Source: Agelas oroides
Lineage: Eukaryota; Porifera; Demospongiae; Agelasida; Agelasidae
DNA: 64,000 nucleotides
NCBI GenBank assembly: GCA_949130485.1
Contig: OX422192.1
Location: forward strand, 8,223,085-8,287,084
Reading direction: 5' to 3'
Both the position numbers and the translations under genes were made by a program. Shown one piece after another: positions 15,301-23,971 of the stretch; positions within the stretch are counted from its first letter, which is position 1, and every line of letters begins with the position of its first letter. The notes under the pieces are model-generated. The model was not told the DNA's origin, ran no database searches, and saw nothing but the letters and a program-made list of their open reading frames with translations.

Positions 15301-17519
15301 GTGCTTGACAATATGGCGCATGGTTTAGTATGCTTGCAGAATGGTAACGCCTGCATGGTACAGACCTTTGCAAGTTGCCTGACACAAAAAGTAGTATGAT
15401 GATAGAGAAATGGGCATTTCCTGAGTGTATATTAAAGGCCATTGCCCATTTCACTATTGCCTACTCCCCACTTACCTATTTCTGCAGTCAACCAAGTTGC
15501 AAATGTCTGTATACTTAAGCTTTCTTATGTGAGTATAGAAATGGACTAAAACATGTGCATACGTGTTTGTTCTCATGAGAAGATAAACTAGAAATGCTGC
15601 TTGTTTACTTTCAGGCTTGCAATAGGTTAGAGTGCGTGGCAAAACAAAGATATATCTTTGCAGCAAACAGATTCTTTACACCTTTCCATTTGTTTTCAAT
15701 AGCAGTATCGCAACAATAACAACAAAAAAAGAAAATATTTTGCAGAAACCCATAATTGGAGAGGCTGTGGTGCCTGGGTCCACGACATAGATTATTGTTT
15801 TTGGCATGTGCACTATCTAACACATGCACTTTCTGCTAGTCCATAGACTAAGCCATAAACCAACCAATCAGAAACTAATACTGAATTAAGATAGAAGACA
15901 TAACTAGTAAAATGAAAGTAGTTATGAAATCTGGCTATCAATTTACCTGCAAGATGTCTTTAGAAAAGTTTGGCAAAGGGCTTCTGGCTGACAATCCAGC
16001 TGAAGAGAGTAGGTCAAAAAGATGAGCCAAATAAGGAAGAAGGTGGGAGTTTAGAGTATACAGCAAAAACAAGTAATTTTGCCAGAGAAACCCTAAACAT
16101 TTTTCACAATTGCTGTTAAGTCAATAAAGTCAGTGTTTTGGTCTAGCCATTCATCTCTTTGTTTGTTGTGTGGGATTGGAAACAAGGAAGTTCCTTTCAT
16201 TCACTACAAATTGATACACTCTTTGTTCTACCAGCATGTTCAAGTTTTCTGAAGGGAATGATGTACTTGTGGCATGTTGCATGGTGAGATCAAAGTACTG
16301 TCTCACACCAGTTACATCTGCCACACTAGCCAAGACATCTTTCATCTCTGGTAACAGAGGTGCTGTGTCTGAGTATTGTAGCCAGTGATGACCAACAGCA
16401 GGTACAGTGAGAGCTAACGTACATAAGCAACACAACAAGGGTGCCGCTTTAGCTGTAACTCAGTATCCGAAAAAACAACAACCTATAACTGCAAGAAATA
16501 CTTAGCTTCTCAGATTATTTGATTATTCTCACCACTTAGACCACAGCCTACAGCATGGCGGTAGTAGCTACCTCAGGTTAGGTCTGCTAGAAATGTACTC
16601 CTGGCATTGTAAGACTATTATTTGTGTGTGCTTTGTTGTGACAGTTGGAGAGGCTGAGGGCTAGTTGGCTTTGCTTTCAAACTATACTCAGTGTCCTCTT
16701 GTTCATGCCCTTCTCCTCTTTCCCATACACAAAGTAGCTGCAATGATATAACTGAAGAGTTAGCTTAGCTAGCAAATGATCCCTGGTATTTAATACTATA
16801 GTATTTCAGGTGTTATGTAGCACAAAGTATCTATAGTCTCGACATACAAGCACTCCCTGATGTTCACCCATACTACAAAGTTACATGAAATCTAGTCTAG
16901 GTTGCGAACTATGATAATCTATACACCAGCAGTCAATATTCAGTCTAGGTTGCGAACTACGATAATCTATATACCAGCAGTCAATATTCAGTCTAGGTTG
17001 CGAACTATGATAATCTATACACCAGCAGTCAATATTCAGTCTAGGTTGCGAACTATGATAATCTATACACCAGCAGTCAATACTCTGATGTGGCTGCAGC
17101 TATAGCTAATTCATAAGCTTGCAGCTTGTTTTTTTTTTTGTTTTATGATAAGTGTTCCGATCCGTGATGTTATGGAGTTCTTGTAATCACTGCTACATAA
17201 ACCAGCCTCTGTGTATTACGGAACAACTTACATTGTTCCTCCTCCTCTCCGTCCGTAATTACGTCTCTCAGTTTCAGAAAGTGGATTGCTACACGTAGCA
17301 CGGAGGCCTTGTCCAAGTCCTTCGTGTTCTCTTGTATCGGTAGTGCCTCGGCAATCCCCGTGAACGTATCGTTTTCCCGTTGGCGTCGTGAATGCGCCAA
17401 CACGCGCGTCTTGTCCTTTGTTCTGTAGGTATACAAATAAATAATGTATACAGTCAAAAATTAACCAAAGTCTGCAGTGATGTTTGTATGTCGTATAATA
17501 CTTACTTCTTTCCCTCCAT
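782..17519 (-). CDS. bHLH-PAS transcription factor (class I, HIF/SIM/NPAS-like), 9 coding exons seen
   Basis: Coding exons in reading order: 17519-17506, 17422-17232, 15999-15947, 13003-12914, 9542-9443, 9128-9028, 4741-4563, 4213-4107, 954-825 (or to a stop at 782). All joins keep frame with GT/AG ends. Start MEGKK is chosen because the 14-base exon is the only one found with the right phase. The bHLH has SRRQREND and DLDKASVLRVAIHFLKLRDV, the class I signature. PAS-A reads ALDGFLLVVSRDGRILYVSE, then DIIHPQD and ILRMRC. PAS-B reads FKTKHSLDLSYQ, WILGYDPSEMMG and FHPEDL. Family members bind DNA as heterodimers with ARNT-type partners in the nucleus. The last exon (VTGIMSMFRASYG, HCIILDE) departs from the usual PAS-B end. 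Either the gene stops at 782 with a short tail or a donor at 824 leads beyond the window. No transactivation tail is visible. Exons are seen directly, the family is confident, and orthology within the group is open. Confidence 0.85.
1849..2314. repeat. tandem duplication, unit about 233 bp
   Basis: Two nearly identical copies (about 1849-2081 and 2082-2314), each including TTTAAAGTGGCCACTTTA and AGTTTTTGATAGCTTACAGG. The copies differ by small indels near TTGTAAGGG. They lie in the intron between the last two seen exons of the first bHLH-PAS gene. Confidence 0.9.
3163..3262 (+). mobile_element. tRNA-derived SINE-like copy
   Basis: Contains A-box-like CAGCTCGGTGGCCAGA and B-box-like GAGTTCAATTCTC at tRNA-like spacing, followed by a T-rich end. 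It is intronic. Confidence 0.5.
3536..3720. repeat. pyrimidine-rich CCCTTTCC/CCCTCC tract
   Basis: About 185 bases of C and T on the plus strand with CCTCCCTCCC blocks. It lies in an intron of the first bHLH-PAS gene. Confidence 0.9.
4217..4490. repeat. (GGGA)n microsatellite abutting a splice acceptor
   Basis: Perfect then degenerate GGGA units on plus. On the coding strand this is (TCCC)n running straight into the CAG acceptor at 4214. It fills most of the 349-base intron between the exons ending at 4563 and starting at 4213. Confidence 0.95.
4848..5190. mobile_element. MITE-like element with inverted ends
   Basis: Left end TACCATATTTCTTTGAATAG with GCCGCCCTCGAATAGTAGCC; right end GCGGCATCTGATCGAAGAAA then TACAGTA, partly the reverse complement. 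An internal CCTCGAATAGTAGCC motif recurs. Confidence 0.55.
5272..5400 (-). mobile_element. tRNA-derived SINE copy
   Basis: On minus: GGTTGTCCAGCGGTCATATA and GGGTTTGACTCCCAG (B box), ending CTTTCCTCTGTTTT. Same family as 7628-7750, 23469-23604 and 53492-53600. Confidence 0.7.
5418..5620. mobile_element. foldback element, GCATAAGAACGGGCGG family
   Basis: Partial copy; inner part AGTACTAAAAATAGTA and ACATAAGCCATTGTTGC. The left tip is shortened. Confidence 0.65.
5861..6220. repeat. degenerate (ACATCATATG/ACATCACACG)n repeat
   Basis: About 360 bases of 10-base units mixing CATATGACAT and CACACGACAT. Confidence 0.9.
6366..6465. mobile_element. short foldback element, AGCCTCRTTCCCAGGC family
   Basis: Ends TAGTCTCATTCCCAGGCC and GCCTGGGAATGAGGCTA are inverted. 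A similar sequence continues to 6590. Confidence 0.6.
6663..6776. repeat. 16-bp tandem repeat, 7 units
   Basis: GTTGTTAAGCACATAC repeated with few changes. Confidence 0.95.
7216..7256. repeat. perfect 20-bp palindrome with 1-base centre
   Basis: GAAAATGAGTTTTTCATCAT (7216-7235) is the exact reverse complement of 7237-7256. It lies directly beside a foldback element at 7272-7530. Confidence 0.85.
7272..7530. mobile_element. foldback element, GCATAAGAACGGGCGG family (full copy)
   Basis: Inverted ends over the whole length (CATAAGAACGGGCGG and CCACCCGTTCTTATGC). It is flanked by the direct repeat GCTGGCAC on both sides, consistent with an 8-base target duplication. Confidence 0.75.
7628..7750 (-). 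mobile_element. tRNA-derived SINE copy
   Basis: On minus: TGGTCGTAGCTCAGTGGTCA (A box) and GGGTTTGATTCACAG (B box). Confidence 0.7.
7751..8078. mobile_element. palindrome-headed MITE (AGGGATTTATGG family)
   Basis: Begins with a palindrome of about 100 bases (ACAGGGATTTATGGTCCATA and its complement), then a body with CTGGTCCTTGTTGTTATTAG, ending AAACAAGGGTGAAGTGGAG. Other copies are at 33893, 37010, 45962 and 49446. Confidence 0.7.
8640..8995. mobile_element. MITE-like repeat (ACATCACTTTCTAAGTATTT family)
   Basis: Contains GTTTACTGTCTCAATGTGG twice and TACATCACTTTCTAAGTATT, shared with 44200-44660 and 50900-51350. Confidence 0.6.
9136..9358. repeat. (GGA)n microsatellite making up most of an intron
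   Basis: About 220 bases of GGA with GGGGA and GAAGA variants. On the coding strand (TCC)n leads directly into the CACAG acceptor at 9129. The intron is only 314 bases (9129-9442). Confidence 0.95.
10904..11152 (+). pseudogene. possible pogo/Tigger-type (CENP-B-like HTH) transposase fragment
   Basis: An open stretch encodes KPRRQCAVLNLDTKAEIYAK and LQQGALMIGYFAIRIG, which resembles the first helix-turn-helix of CENP-B/pogo DNA-binding domains (L-x-L-x-x-K-x-E-I-x-x-x-L-x-x-G). The rest of a transposase is not seen. It lies antisense within a bHLH-PAS intron. The similarity is short, so the call is weak. Confidence 0.3.
11380..12010. repeat. degenerate minisatellite with GGGAGAGCCTGAGCT
   Basis: Blocks GGGAGAGCCTGAGCTAGTAG and CTGAGCTTTAGTGTGTGAAA recur irregularly about seven times within an intron. 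Confidence 0.8.
12781..12905. repeat. C-rich tract abutting a splice donor
   Basis: C18 followed by CTCCCCCTCCCCCC units. On the coding strand this is G-rich sequence starting 8 bases after the donor at 12913. Confidence 0.95.
13068..13165. repeat. (TATAC)n microsatellite
   Basis: About 20 units of ACTAT with two small interruptions. Confidence 0.95.
13822..14085. repeat. 23-bp minisatellite, about 11 units
   Basis: Unit CTACCCCCAGGACGTCTCCA plus TAG; GACGTC alternates with GATGTC. Confidence 0.95.
14446..14702. mobile_element. foldback element, GCATAAGAACGGGCGG family
   Basis: Ends AAGAGCGCATAAGAACGGGC and TTCTTATACACTCTT are inverted. It is flanked on both sides by the direct repeat GCCCTGTTGC. 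Confidence 0.75.
14911..15105. repeat. 28-bp minisatellite built from a foldback-element tip
   Basis: Unit begins CTAGCCTCATTCCCAGCCCA, seven copies. The unit equals the terminal sequence of the TAGCCTCATTCCCAGGC hairpin family. Confidence 0.9.
16892..17083. repeat. 48-bp tandem repeat, 4 units
   Basis: Unit begins CAGTCTAGGTTGCGAACTAT. Length is a multiple of three, so one frame stays open with repeated IIYTPAVNIQSRLRT; no sign that it is translated. Confidence 0.95.
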
Positions 17520-18160
17520 TCTAGATCACGGCTAAATTGTGTTCTCTCTAGATCAGCTCTGTCAAGTTTTATACGAGATCTAAAATCATAACACGACCAC
17601 GCAAGTTGACAGGATGTAAAATTACCACCGCCGGATGTGGCCAACCATTCGACCTCTGATTCGATGATATCGACTGGTCGGCTGGGCGGAAGCCGAGGAC
17701 GGAAGTCATTTTCCCGCAATTGCACACCTTCGTCTTCCTAAGGGCAAACGCGCGATCATGAAACTGAGCAAGAATATGCGGATGCAGTGAAAAATATCAC
17801 CCAAGTGTGAATGATAAATACCTATTTTATCCTGCATAGAACTGAAAAGTAGATGAAATCATGCAAAGTTGATGATCTTTTTGATGAAACAGAACATCCA
17901 AAATTTGTCTATCTGTTCATTACTAACTCAAGAATGTACAGACTCAACATTATGCTGTCTATACTCACTAGTCCCTTTTATGGCCTCACCTCTCTCCTTT
18001 CCTTTCTCCCTCCCTGTCTTCCCTCTTCCTCCTTCCACCTAGCTAATCTCTCCCTCTTTTCCCCTCCCAATACACTTTACATCCAAGGTGTAGCTACTTG
18101 ATATTTGGACCGGATTGAGCACTACTTGTACAACGGTAAATAAAGCAACACGTCTTGTTG
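17520..18160. promoter_or_regulatory. upstream region of first bHLH-PAS gene
   Basis: Moderately CpG-rich to about 17760 (GGCGGAAGCCGAGGACGGAAG on minus), likely 5' leader and promoter of the minus-strand gene. From 17800 on nothing is recognised apart from a short pyrimidine tract at 17990-18065. Confidence 0.35.
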
Positions 18161-18718
18161 CAGTGGCGTAGGAACCGTAGCGGCCGTAGCGGCTTTGGCC
18201 GCTACACTTTTTAGGCCGTAAATTAATATTCATAACCTGCATGTAGCTCAAGCTATAGCCTCGTTCTCTGGGAGCGAGGCTAAGGTCAAACAGCCTCTTC
18301 GTTGCATCAGTCTCATATGCAGTTACATGCGTACATTTCCGATTAAAGTACACTATAAGGTGATCGAAATCTTGGCAGTGAGATGGCTCGGTACGAAGCT
18401 AATACAGATTTTCGAAGAGACTACTACAAGCGACGAAAGCTAGCCTGGCGGCGGTCTGCTTGGAACGACGACGAAGTCAGTATAATCTGTTTTCCACATA
18501 AATTGAATATTGTACTGGAGGGTTGGTAAGGTCTGACAACGAGGCTAGAATATTATACACCGTTGAAAAAAAGGGCTTTATTTTGCAGTCTAAAGGTGCA
18601 CACTTTGAAAAATTTCGCCGCCGCGCTACGCGCGGCGAAATTACATCCCATTTTTTAGCGGCGCTTCGCGCGGCTCAGCATGGCCTCTACACTTCAAATT
18701 TGCTTCCTACGCCTATGT
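18161..18718. mobile_element. possible hAT-like element with CAGTGGCGTAGGAA / TTCCTACGCC ends
   Basis: Left end CAGTGGCGTAGGAACCGTAG; right end GCTTCCTACGCCTATG is its approximate complement. It contains the GC-rich palindrome CGCCGCGCTACGCGCGGCG and TTTTTAGCGGCGCTTCGCGC. Other sequence between the ends looks inserted (18222-18540). Confidence 0.45.
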
Positions 18719-18721
18719 GTT

Positions 18722-19420
18722 GTAAGTCCACCGTTCAAGAGTCAAGCTGACCATCTCTAGACTAAGATCGACCATCCCCCTCCAAGTGGAAGTAAATGGA
18801 CATCAAATTGAAGAAATTATAACTTTCAAGTACCTGGGTGTCTGGATTTCATCTGACCTAAGCTGGACTAAGCATATTGAAATTACTTGCTCCAAAGCCA
18901 GACGAGTTCTGGGATACATGTACAGAACGTTGGCACCGTTTTGCGAACCAGATACCATCATTTCATTATACAAATCCCAAGTCCTCCCCATCCTATAGAT
19001 TACGCTTCAGTCATCTGGGAGCCACACTTGAAGAAAGACAAACTTTTATTAGAAGCTGTCCAGCTTCAGGCCACCAGGATGGCCAGCAGACAATGGAAAG
19101 AAAACGGTGTGTCATTAAATCAAAGATTTGAGCTTCCAACATTAGAAAACAGACGTAAATATTTTAAACTATTACTTACAAGTTTTTAAGTGGGTATACT
19201 TATTGTCCCACAGGCTATTTTGTACAGCACCCTAACCCAAACCCTAGATTGTTTCATTCTAAATATATTGTTCAACCTTTTGCTAAGACTGAAGCTTATT
19301 ATCATTCCTTTTTCATTGACTCTGTAAGACTATGGAACTCCTTACCAAATAGTATTGTTAATTGTCCATCAGTTCTGTCGTTTAAAACTGGTATTAGGTT
19401 GTATTTGTCCATTAATTAAT
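18722..19420 (+). mobile_element. non-LTR retrotransposon (Jockey/CR1-like) reverse transcriptase C-terminal fragment
   Basis: Translated pieces give the familiar end of LINE-type reverse transcriptases: VNGHQIEEIITFKYLGVWIS, HIEITCSKARRVLGYMYRTL, LYKSQVLPI, then in another frame DYASVIWEPHLKKDKLLLEA and KENGVSLNQRFELPTLENRR. A third frame carries DSVRLWNSLPNSIVNCPSVL before a stop near 19418. The frame changes show decay. It is 5'-truncated, as is usual for such copies. The 3' end is followed by a short A-rich stretch near 19526-19545. Upstream GC-rich palindromic sequence (18600-18680) belongs to a different element. Confidence 0.8.
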
Positions 19421-19787
19421 ATGCTTCTATTTTTTCTTTTATTTCCGTAACCCTTTGTATTAGCAACTTGCTATTGGGATGCTTGTACCTGGTATTTTCT
19501 AAATTCCAGGTGTTTCAGTATAAAAATAAAAAATGTAAAAAATATGCAGTAATGCACACATTCAATTTCAATTGCATGAAGTATACGAAAGGAAAGTAAA
19601 AGCTGGCAGCCACTGCAGGACCTAAAATTAGTTTAGTTACATGCAAACAATGTAGCTAAGTCATTTTGATTGAGCATGCATTTGCTTTGCATGGAGATCA
19701 CACTGCATGCAAGGCCACACTTGACTAGACAAAGAGGGATTCTGCACACCCCAAGGATTAGCTAGTTGTTCTAGAAAAACCAGGAAA

Positions 19788-19920
19788 CCTAAGCCAGGGA
19801 TTCTGGGGATCTAAGCCCGGGATTCTGGGGATCTAAGCCCGGGATTCTGGGGATCTAAGCCCGGGATTCTGGGGATCTAAGCCAGGGATTCTGGGGATCT
19901 AAGCCAGGGATTCTGGGTTC
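19788..19920. repeat. 22-bp minisatellite, 6 units
   Basis: GGGATTCTGGGGATCTAAGC plus CC or CA. Confidence 0.95.
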
Positions 19921-20266
19921 AAACCACAAACAGATAGCTCTAGAATTACTAGTCAGAACTGAATTCTAGAATCCTCCACACAGGTTATTACCCAGCCATT
20001 ACATCACCCTCTCCTCTGTAGAAATTCGTCCCAAAGTTTAGTGAGTTACAAATCATTCAGGTAGGTGGCAGTAGAGCGATGTAGTGGAACAGAATCATTG
20101 TTCACAAGTTCTAATTTGAATGTCTGCTTAGCTGTTAAATTCCCTCGATTGCATCTTACTGTGTGCTATCAATGTCGTGGTGTGGTAGTCTAGTTCCTGG
20201 TTACACGGCTTCAGTCTATTACAATGAACAACTGTCGATGGTTGCTTTTTGCCAGACTTCCTAATA

Positions 20267-21590
20267 ACTTCTCAATCACTCTGATATGTTCTCGATCACT
20301 CTGATATCTTCTTGAACACTCTGATATCTTCTCGATCACTCTGATATCTTCTTGACCACCCTGATATCTTCTCAATCACTCTGATATGTTCTCGATCACT
20401 CTGATATCTTCTCGATCACTCTGATATCTTCTTGACCACCCTGATATCTTCTCAATCACTCTGATATGTTCTCGATCACTCTGATATCTTCTCGATCACT
20501 CTGATATCTTCTCGATCACTCTGATATCTTCTCGATCACTCTGATATCTTCTCGATCACTCTGATATCTTCTCAATCACTCTGATATCTTCTCGACCACC
20601 CTGATATCTTCTCGATCGCTCTGATATCTTCTCCATCACTGATATCTTCTCCATCACTCTGATATCTTCTCGATCACTCTGATATCTTCTTGACCACCCT
20701 GATATCTTCTCAATCACTCTGATATCTTCTCCATCACTGATATCTTCTCGATCACTCTGATATCTTCTCAATCACTCTGATATCTTCTTGACCACTCTGA
20801 TATCTTCTTGACCACTCTGATATCTTCTCCATCACTCTGATATCTTTTCCATCACTGATATCTTCTCAATCACTCTGATATCTTCTCGATCACTCTGATA
20901 TCTTCTCGATCGCTCTGATATCTTCTCCATCACTGATATCTTCTCGATCACTCTGATATCTTCTCGATCACTCTGATATCTTCTCGATCACTCTGATATC
21001 TTCTCAATCACTCTGATATCTTCTTGACCACCCTGATATCTTCTCAATCACTCTGATATCTTCTCCATCACTGATATCTTCTCGATCACTCTGATATCTT
21101 CTCCATCACTCTGATATCTTCTTGACCACTCTGATATCTTCTTGACCACTCTGATATCTTCTTGACCACTCTGATATCTTCTCAATCACTCTGATATCTT
21201 CTCAATCACTCTGATATCTTCTTGACCACCCTGATATCTTCTCAATCACTCTGATATCTTTTCCATCACTGATATCTTCTCAATCACTCTGATATCTTCT
21301 CGATCACCCTGATATCTTCTCAATCACTCTGATATCTTGTCAATCACTCTGATATCTTCTTGACCACCCTGATATCTTCTCGATCACTCTGATATCTTCT
21401 CCATCACTGATATCTTCTCCATCACTGATATCTTCTCCATCACTCTGATATCTTCTTGACCACCCCGATATCTTCTCAATCACTCTGATATCTTCTCCAT
21501 CACTGATATCTTCTCCATCACTCTGATATCTTCTCGTTCACTCTGGTATCTTCTCAATCACTCTGGTATCTTCTCAATCACTCTGGATCG
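20267..21590. repeat. 20-bp minisatellite (about 65 units) inside gypsy integrase
   Basis: Units of the form CTGATATCTTCTCGATCACT recur with variants (TTGACCACC, CCATCACT with a 3-base loss, GTTCTCG). In the minus-strand reading one unit encodes VIEKIS-like residues, the same residues that the flanking integrase has at the junction (RVIEKIPE). Many units contain the palindrome GATATC. Confidence 0.95.
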
Positions 21591-22140
21591 CCTGGTCCAC
21601 GGGTGATACAGCTTCATTCACTGTCCCGGTGGTACTGCTGCATGGTTGTGCAGCCACACAAGATCTCCAACTTCGTAAGGTTCACCATGAACTTTCTTGT
21701 TGTAGGTTTATCTCTGTCATTAATGTGAAGTAGACATCTAGCTATTCTGGTTCATTATCGTATGCATCTGTTAATGCTTGCTTCATCTTCAATGTATAGC
21801 TGACAGTTGATTGGGTTCTTCGTATGCACCCATACGCAATGTCAATTGGTACCCTTGCTTCTCCACTGTAAATGGTAAGTAAGTAGTTGACATGCTTCTC
21901 ATCTGAACATTAAACAGAATGAAGTGTAACCTGTTGATGAATGCATACTTGTGTTGTGGGCCATGCATACTTTTCGTAGTCTTGTGAGCTTCCGGATCAG
22001 GAATGGCAAAAGCCTCCATTCAGTGTGTGAAGTAGTCTCCGACTAGCGCTACCATGACATATTTCCAGCATCACTCTATGGGAAAGGTTCTCTAATATCT
22101 ACCCTTAATTGCTCTATAAACACATTCATGGCAAACAACT

Positions 22141-22355
22141 GACAACCATACACCCAATTGTCTACAGTACTACTGCTTCAGACAGCAATAATCTGCATCG
22201 GATGTCCTGCTTCCATTGTCTGCAGTGGTGCACACTCCTTCAGTGTTGGAGATTTTGACAACCATACACCCGATTGTCGTACAGCAATAATCTGCATCGG
22301 ATGTCCTGCTTCCATTGTCTGCAGTGGTGCACACTCCTTCAGAGTTGGAGATTTT
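22141..22355. repeat. two-copy duplication of about 115 bp within gypsy remnant
   Basis: Both copies carry CAGCAATAATCTGCATCGGA and GTGCACACTCCTTCAG. The H2C2-downstream coding is duplicated with it. Confidence 0.9.
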
Positions 22356-22520
22356 TTCAGTGCACAGGTTGTGCACCAGTTTCTTGCATCTTCAGACATC
22401 CTGGGCCAGTAGAACCTTTCCTTCAGCTTTCTCATCATCTTTTGTTTTGGTGGTCACTGACAACACCTTTATGATTCTCTTGCAGAACTACTTCCTTGAG
22501 GCTAGATGGCAGAGTGAGTT

Positions 22521-23307
22521 GTAGTCACGTCTTTTTCCTGGAGCCGTCATCACATTTCCGCCATAGTGTGCCATTGTGAATCTCAAGAAAATCCCAGAGC
22601 TGGAGTGAGTGGATAAACCACTTCGAAAGTGTGGCTGACGTAAATGGATGGGATGCGGCAGCCAGAAATGTCCACACACAGCCATTACATATCCTCTACC
22701 ACACTATGAAAGTGTTATGTTCCATGTACACAGGACAGATATAGGAAATTTCCTTTTTGGCCTTGCCATGTGGATGCTCGGACAGCTGATCTAGATGAAA
22801 TTAGTCATAGTAGCTACCAGACTATAAATTCCCCATGTAGGAGTCTGGTTGCCTTGTTCCAAGCCTCTCATGCACATCCCCAGCTCTCATTACTTGGCGT
22901 ATTGTGAAAGTTAGGGTGCAAGAGACTGGAAACAAGGCTCATTCCCAGGCCCTGGACGAGGCCTGGGAACAAGGCTAGCTTGGGGTCTATTAGCTATGGC
23001 CACTACCATGCAAGACAAGAAGAGACAAGACTGGTGATGCTGCTGGGAATGGAACCCATGGCTTAAGCTAGTCTCATGCCCAGACTACTTTTCGGCGTGA
23101 AAATGTGGTCTGGGAATGAGACTAGGATTAAGCTACCATGATTGATCTGACAGCATTGCTGAGCACACAACTCCCATTCAGGCAAATATATATCAGTCTG
23201 TACAGTCCATGCAGGTGGTCATGGTGCACACATGGAAGCCCTTATGCCATCTTTATTTCCAGCGATACCCCAGTAAAGCACTTAGAACTCTTGCCTCACG
23301 TTGAATT
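22521..23307. other. spacer with hairpin-family pieces
   Basis: Contains AGCCTGGGAACAAGGCTAGC-like pieces (22840-22985) and a hairpin 23074-23128 (TAGTCTCATGCCCAGAC with GTCTGGGAATGAGACTA). No gene seen. Confidence 0.5.
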
Positions 23308-23604
23308 AAAGAGAATTTAGATGTTTTGAGGCGAAAATAGAGGAAAATGAAAAGGCCGGCAGCCACCGGTCAACCACAAACGGAGTTCTGATGGCACATA
23401 CTGAGTGGCTGCCAGGTGTGTGACTGGGGCATTTCAGTCCCACCTGTGCAGTACATAATTATAGAGGATGGTAGGGGCTGGTGGTTGTCCAGTTGTCGTA
23501 GTTCAGTGGCAGATCACTGGCTGGTGTCCTGGGTTCAATTCCTGGCAGCTACTGGCCTTTTCACTTTCCTCTATTTTTTGCCTCAAAACGTCTAAATTCT
23601 CTTT
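23308..23604. mobile_element. inverted pair of tRNA-derived SINE copies
   Basis: A truncated minus copy (23308-23390) faces a full plus copy (23469-23604: TAGTTCAGTGGCAGATCAC, GGGTTCAATTCCTGGCAG). The outer arms AAAGAGAATTTAGATGTTTT and complement form a foldback just downstream of the docking gene. Confidence 0.7.
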
Positions 23605-23971
23605 ACCCCAGTAAAGCATTCATGCAGTGAAATTAGGTGGTCGGATGCACTGTGAATAACACTTTCCAAACCATATTTGGTCATACCAAATACATTATAT
23701 TTTACATACACAAATGCAGTCCTTGCATCAAATAATTATTATAAAAACACACACACAAAACACATACAGTATGAAAGGTTGGAAGTGGAAGTGAAAATAA
23801 GACATTCAACAACTGTAAAAAATAGCCACAATATGAACAACAAAAATACTGGTATTAAACAGATAATAGTAATAATACCACAGAAATTGTACATACATGG
23901 ATTTGTGCCCAACACACGGTGTACTGCCGTATTACAATCAAATCTTACATTAGACGACTGACATTAATTCA

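Larger units (their letters stand above)
20150..22520 (-). mobile_element. Ty3/gypsy LTR retrotransposon pol remnant (integrase) interrupted by a minisatellite
   Basis: On the minus strand from 22500 downwards: an H2C2 zinc-binding region (KLKERFYWPRMSEDARNWCT, CALKK), a partly duplicated block (22141-22355), an integrase core piece (VALVGDYFTH-stop-MEAFAIPDPEAHK, with TGA where Trp is expected), then EARVPIDIAYG, and the C-terminal part GEPYEVGDLVWLHNHAAVPP followed by MKLYHPW. The coding then enters RVIEKI and dissolves into a 20-bp minisatellite (20267-21590). On the far side the same type of protein resumes with KKQPSTVVHCNRLKPCN near 20200-20250. Stops and frame changes show it is dead. 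No LTRs, protease or reverse transcriptase were recognised. Confidence 0.8.

Noticed and set aside
16151..16438. 95-codon minus frame (VTGVRQYFDLT, NERNFLVSNP)
   Set aside because: Could be an element fragment, but no domain was recognised and it does not fit the phase of the bHLH-PAS gene; left out.
17228..17725. 165-codon minus frame starting MQLRENDFRP
   Set aside because: It reads across the intron 17423-17505; the 14-base first exon gives the phase needed by the bHLH exon.
18383..18476. Plus ATG with MARYEANTDFRRDYYKRRKL and a possible donor GTCAGT
   Set aside because: Short, no downstream exon found and inside a probable hAT-like element; too weak to call a gene.
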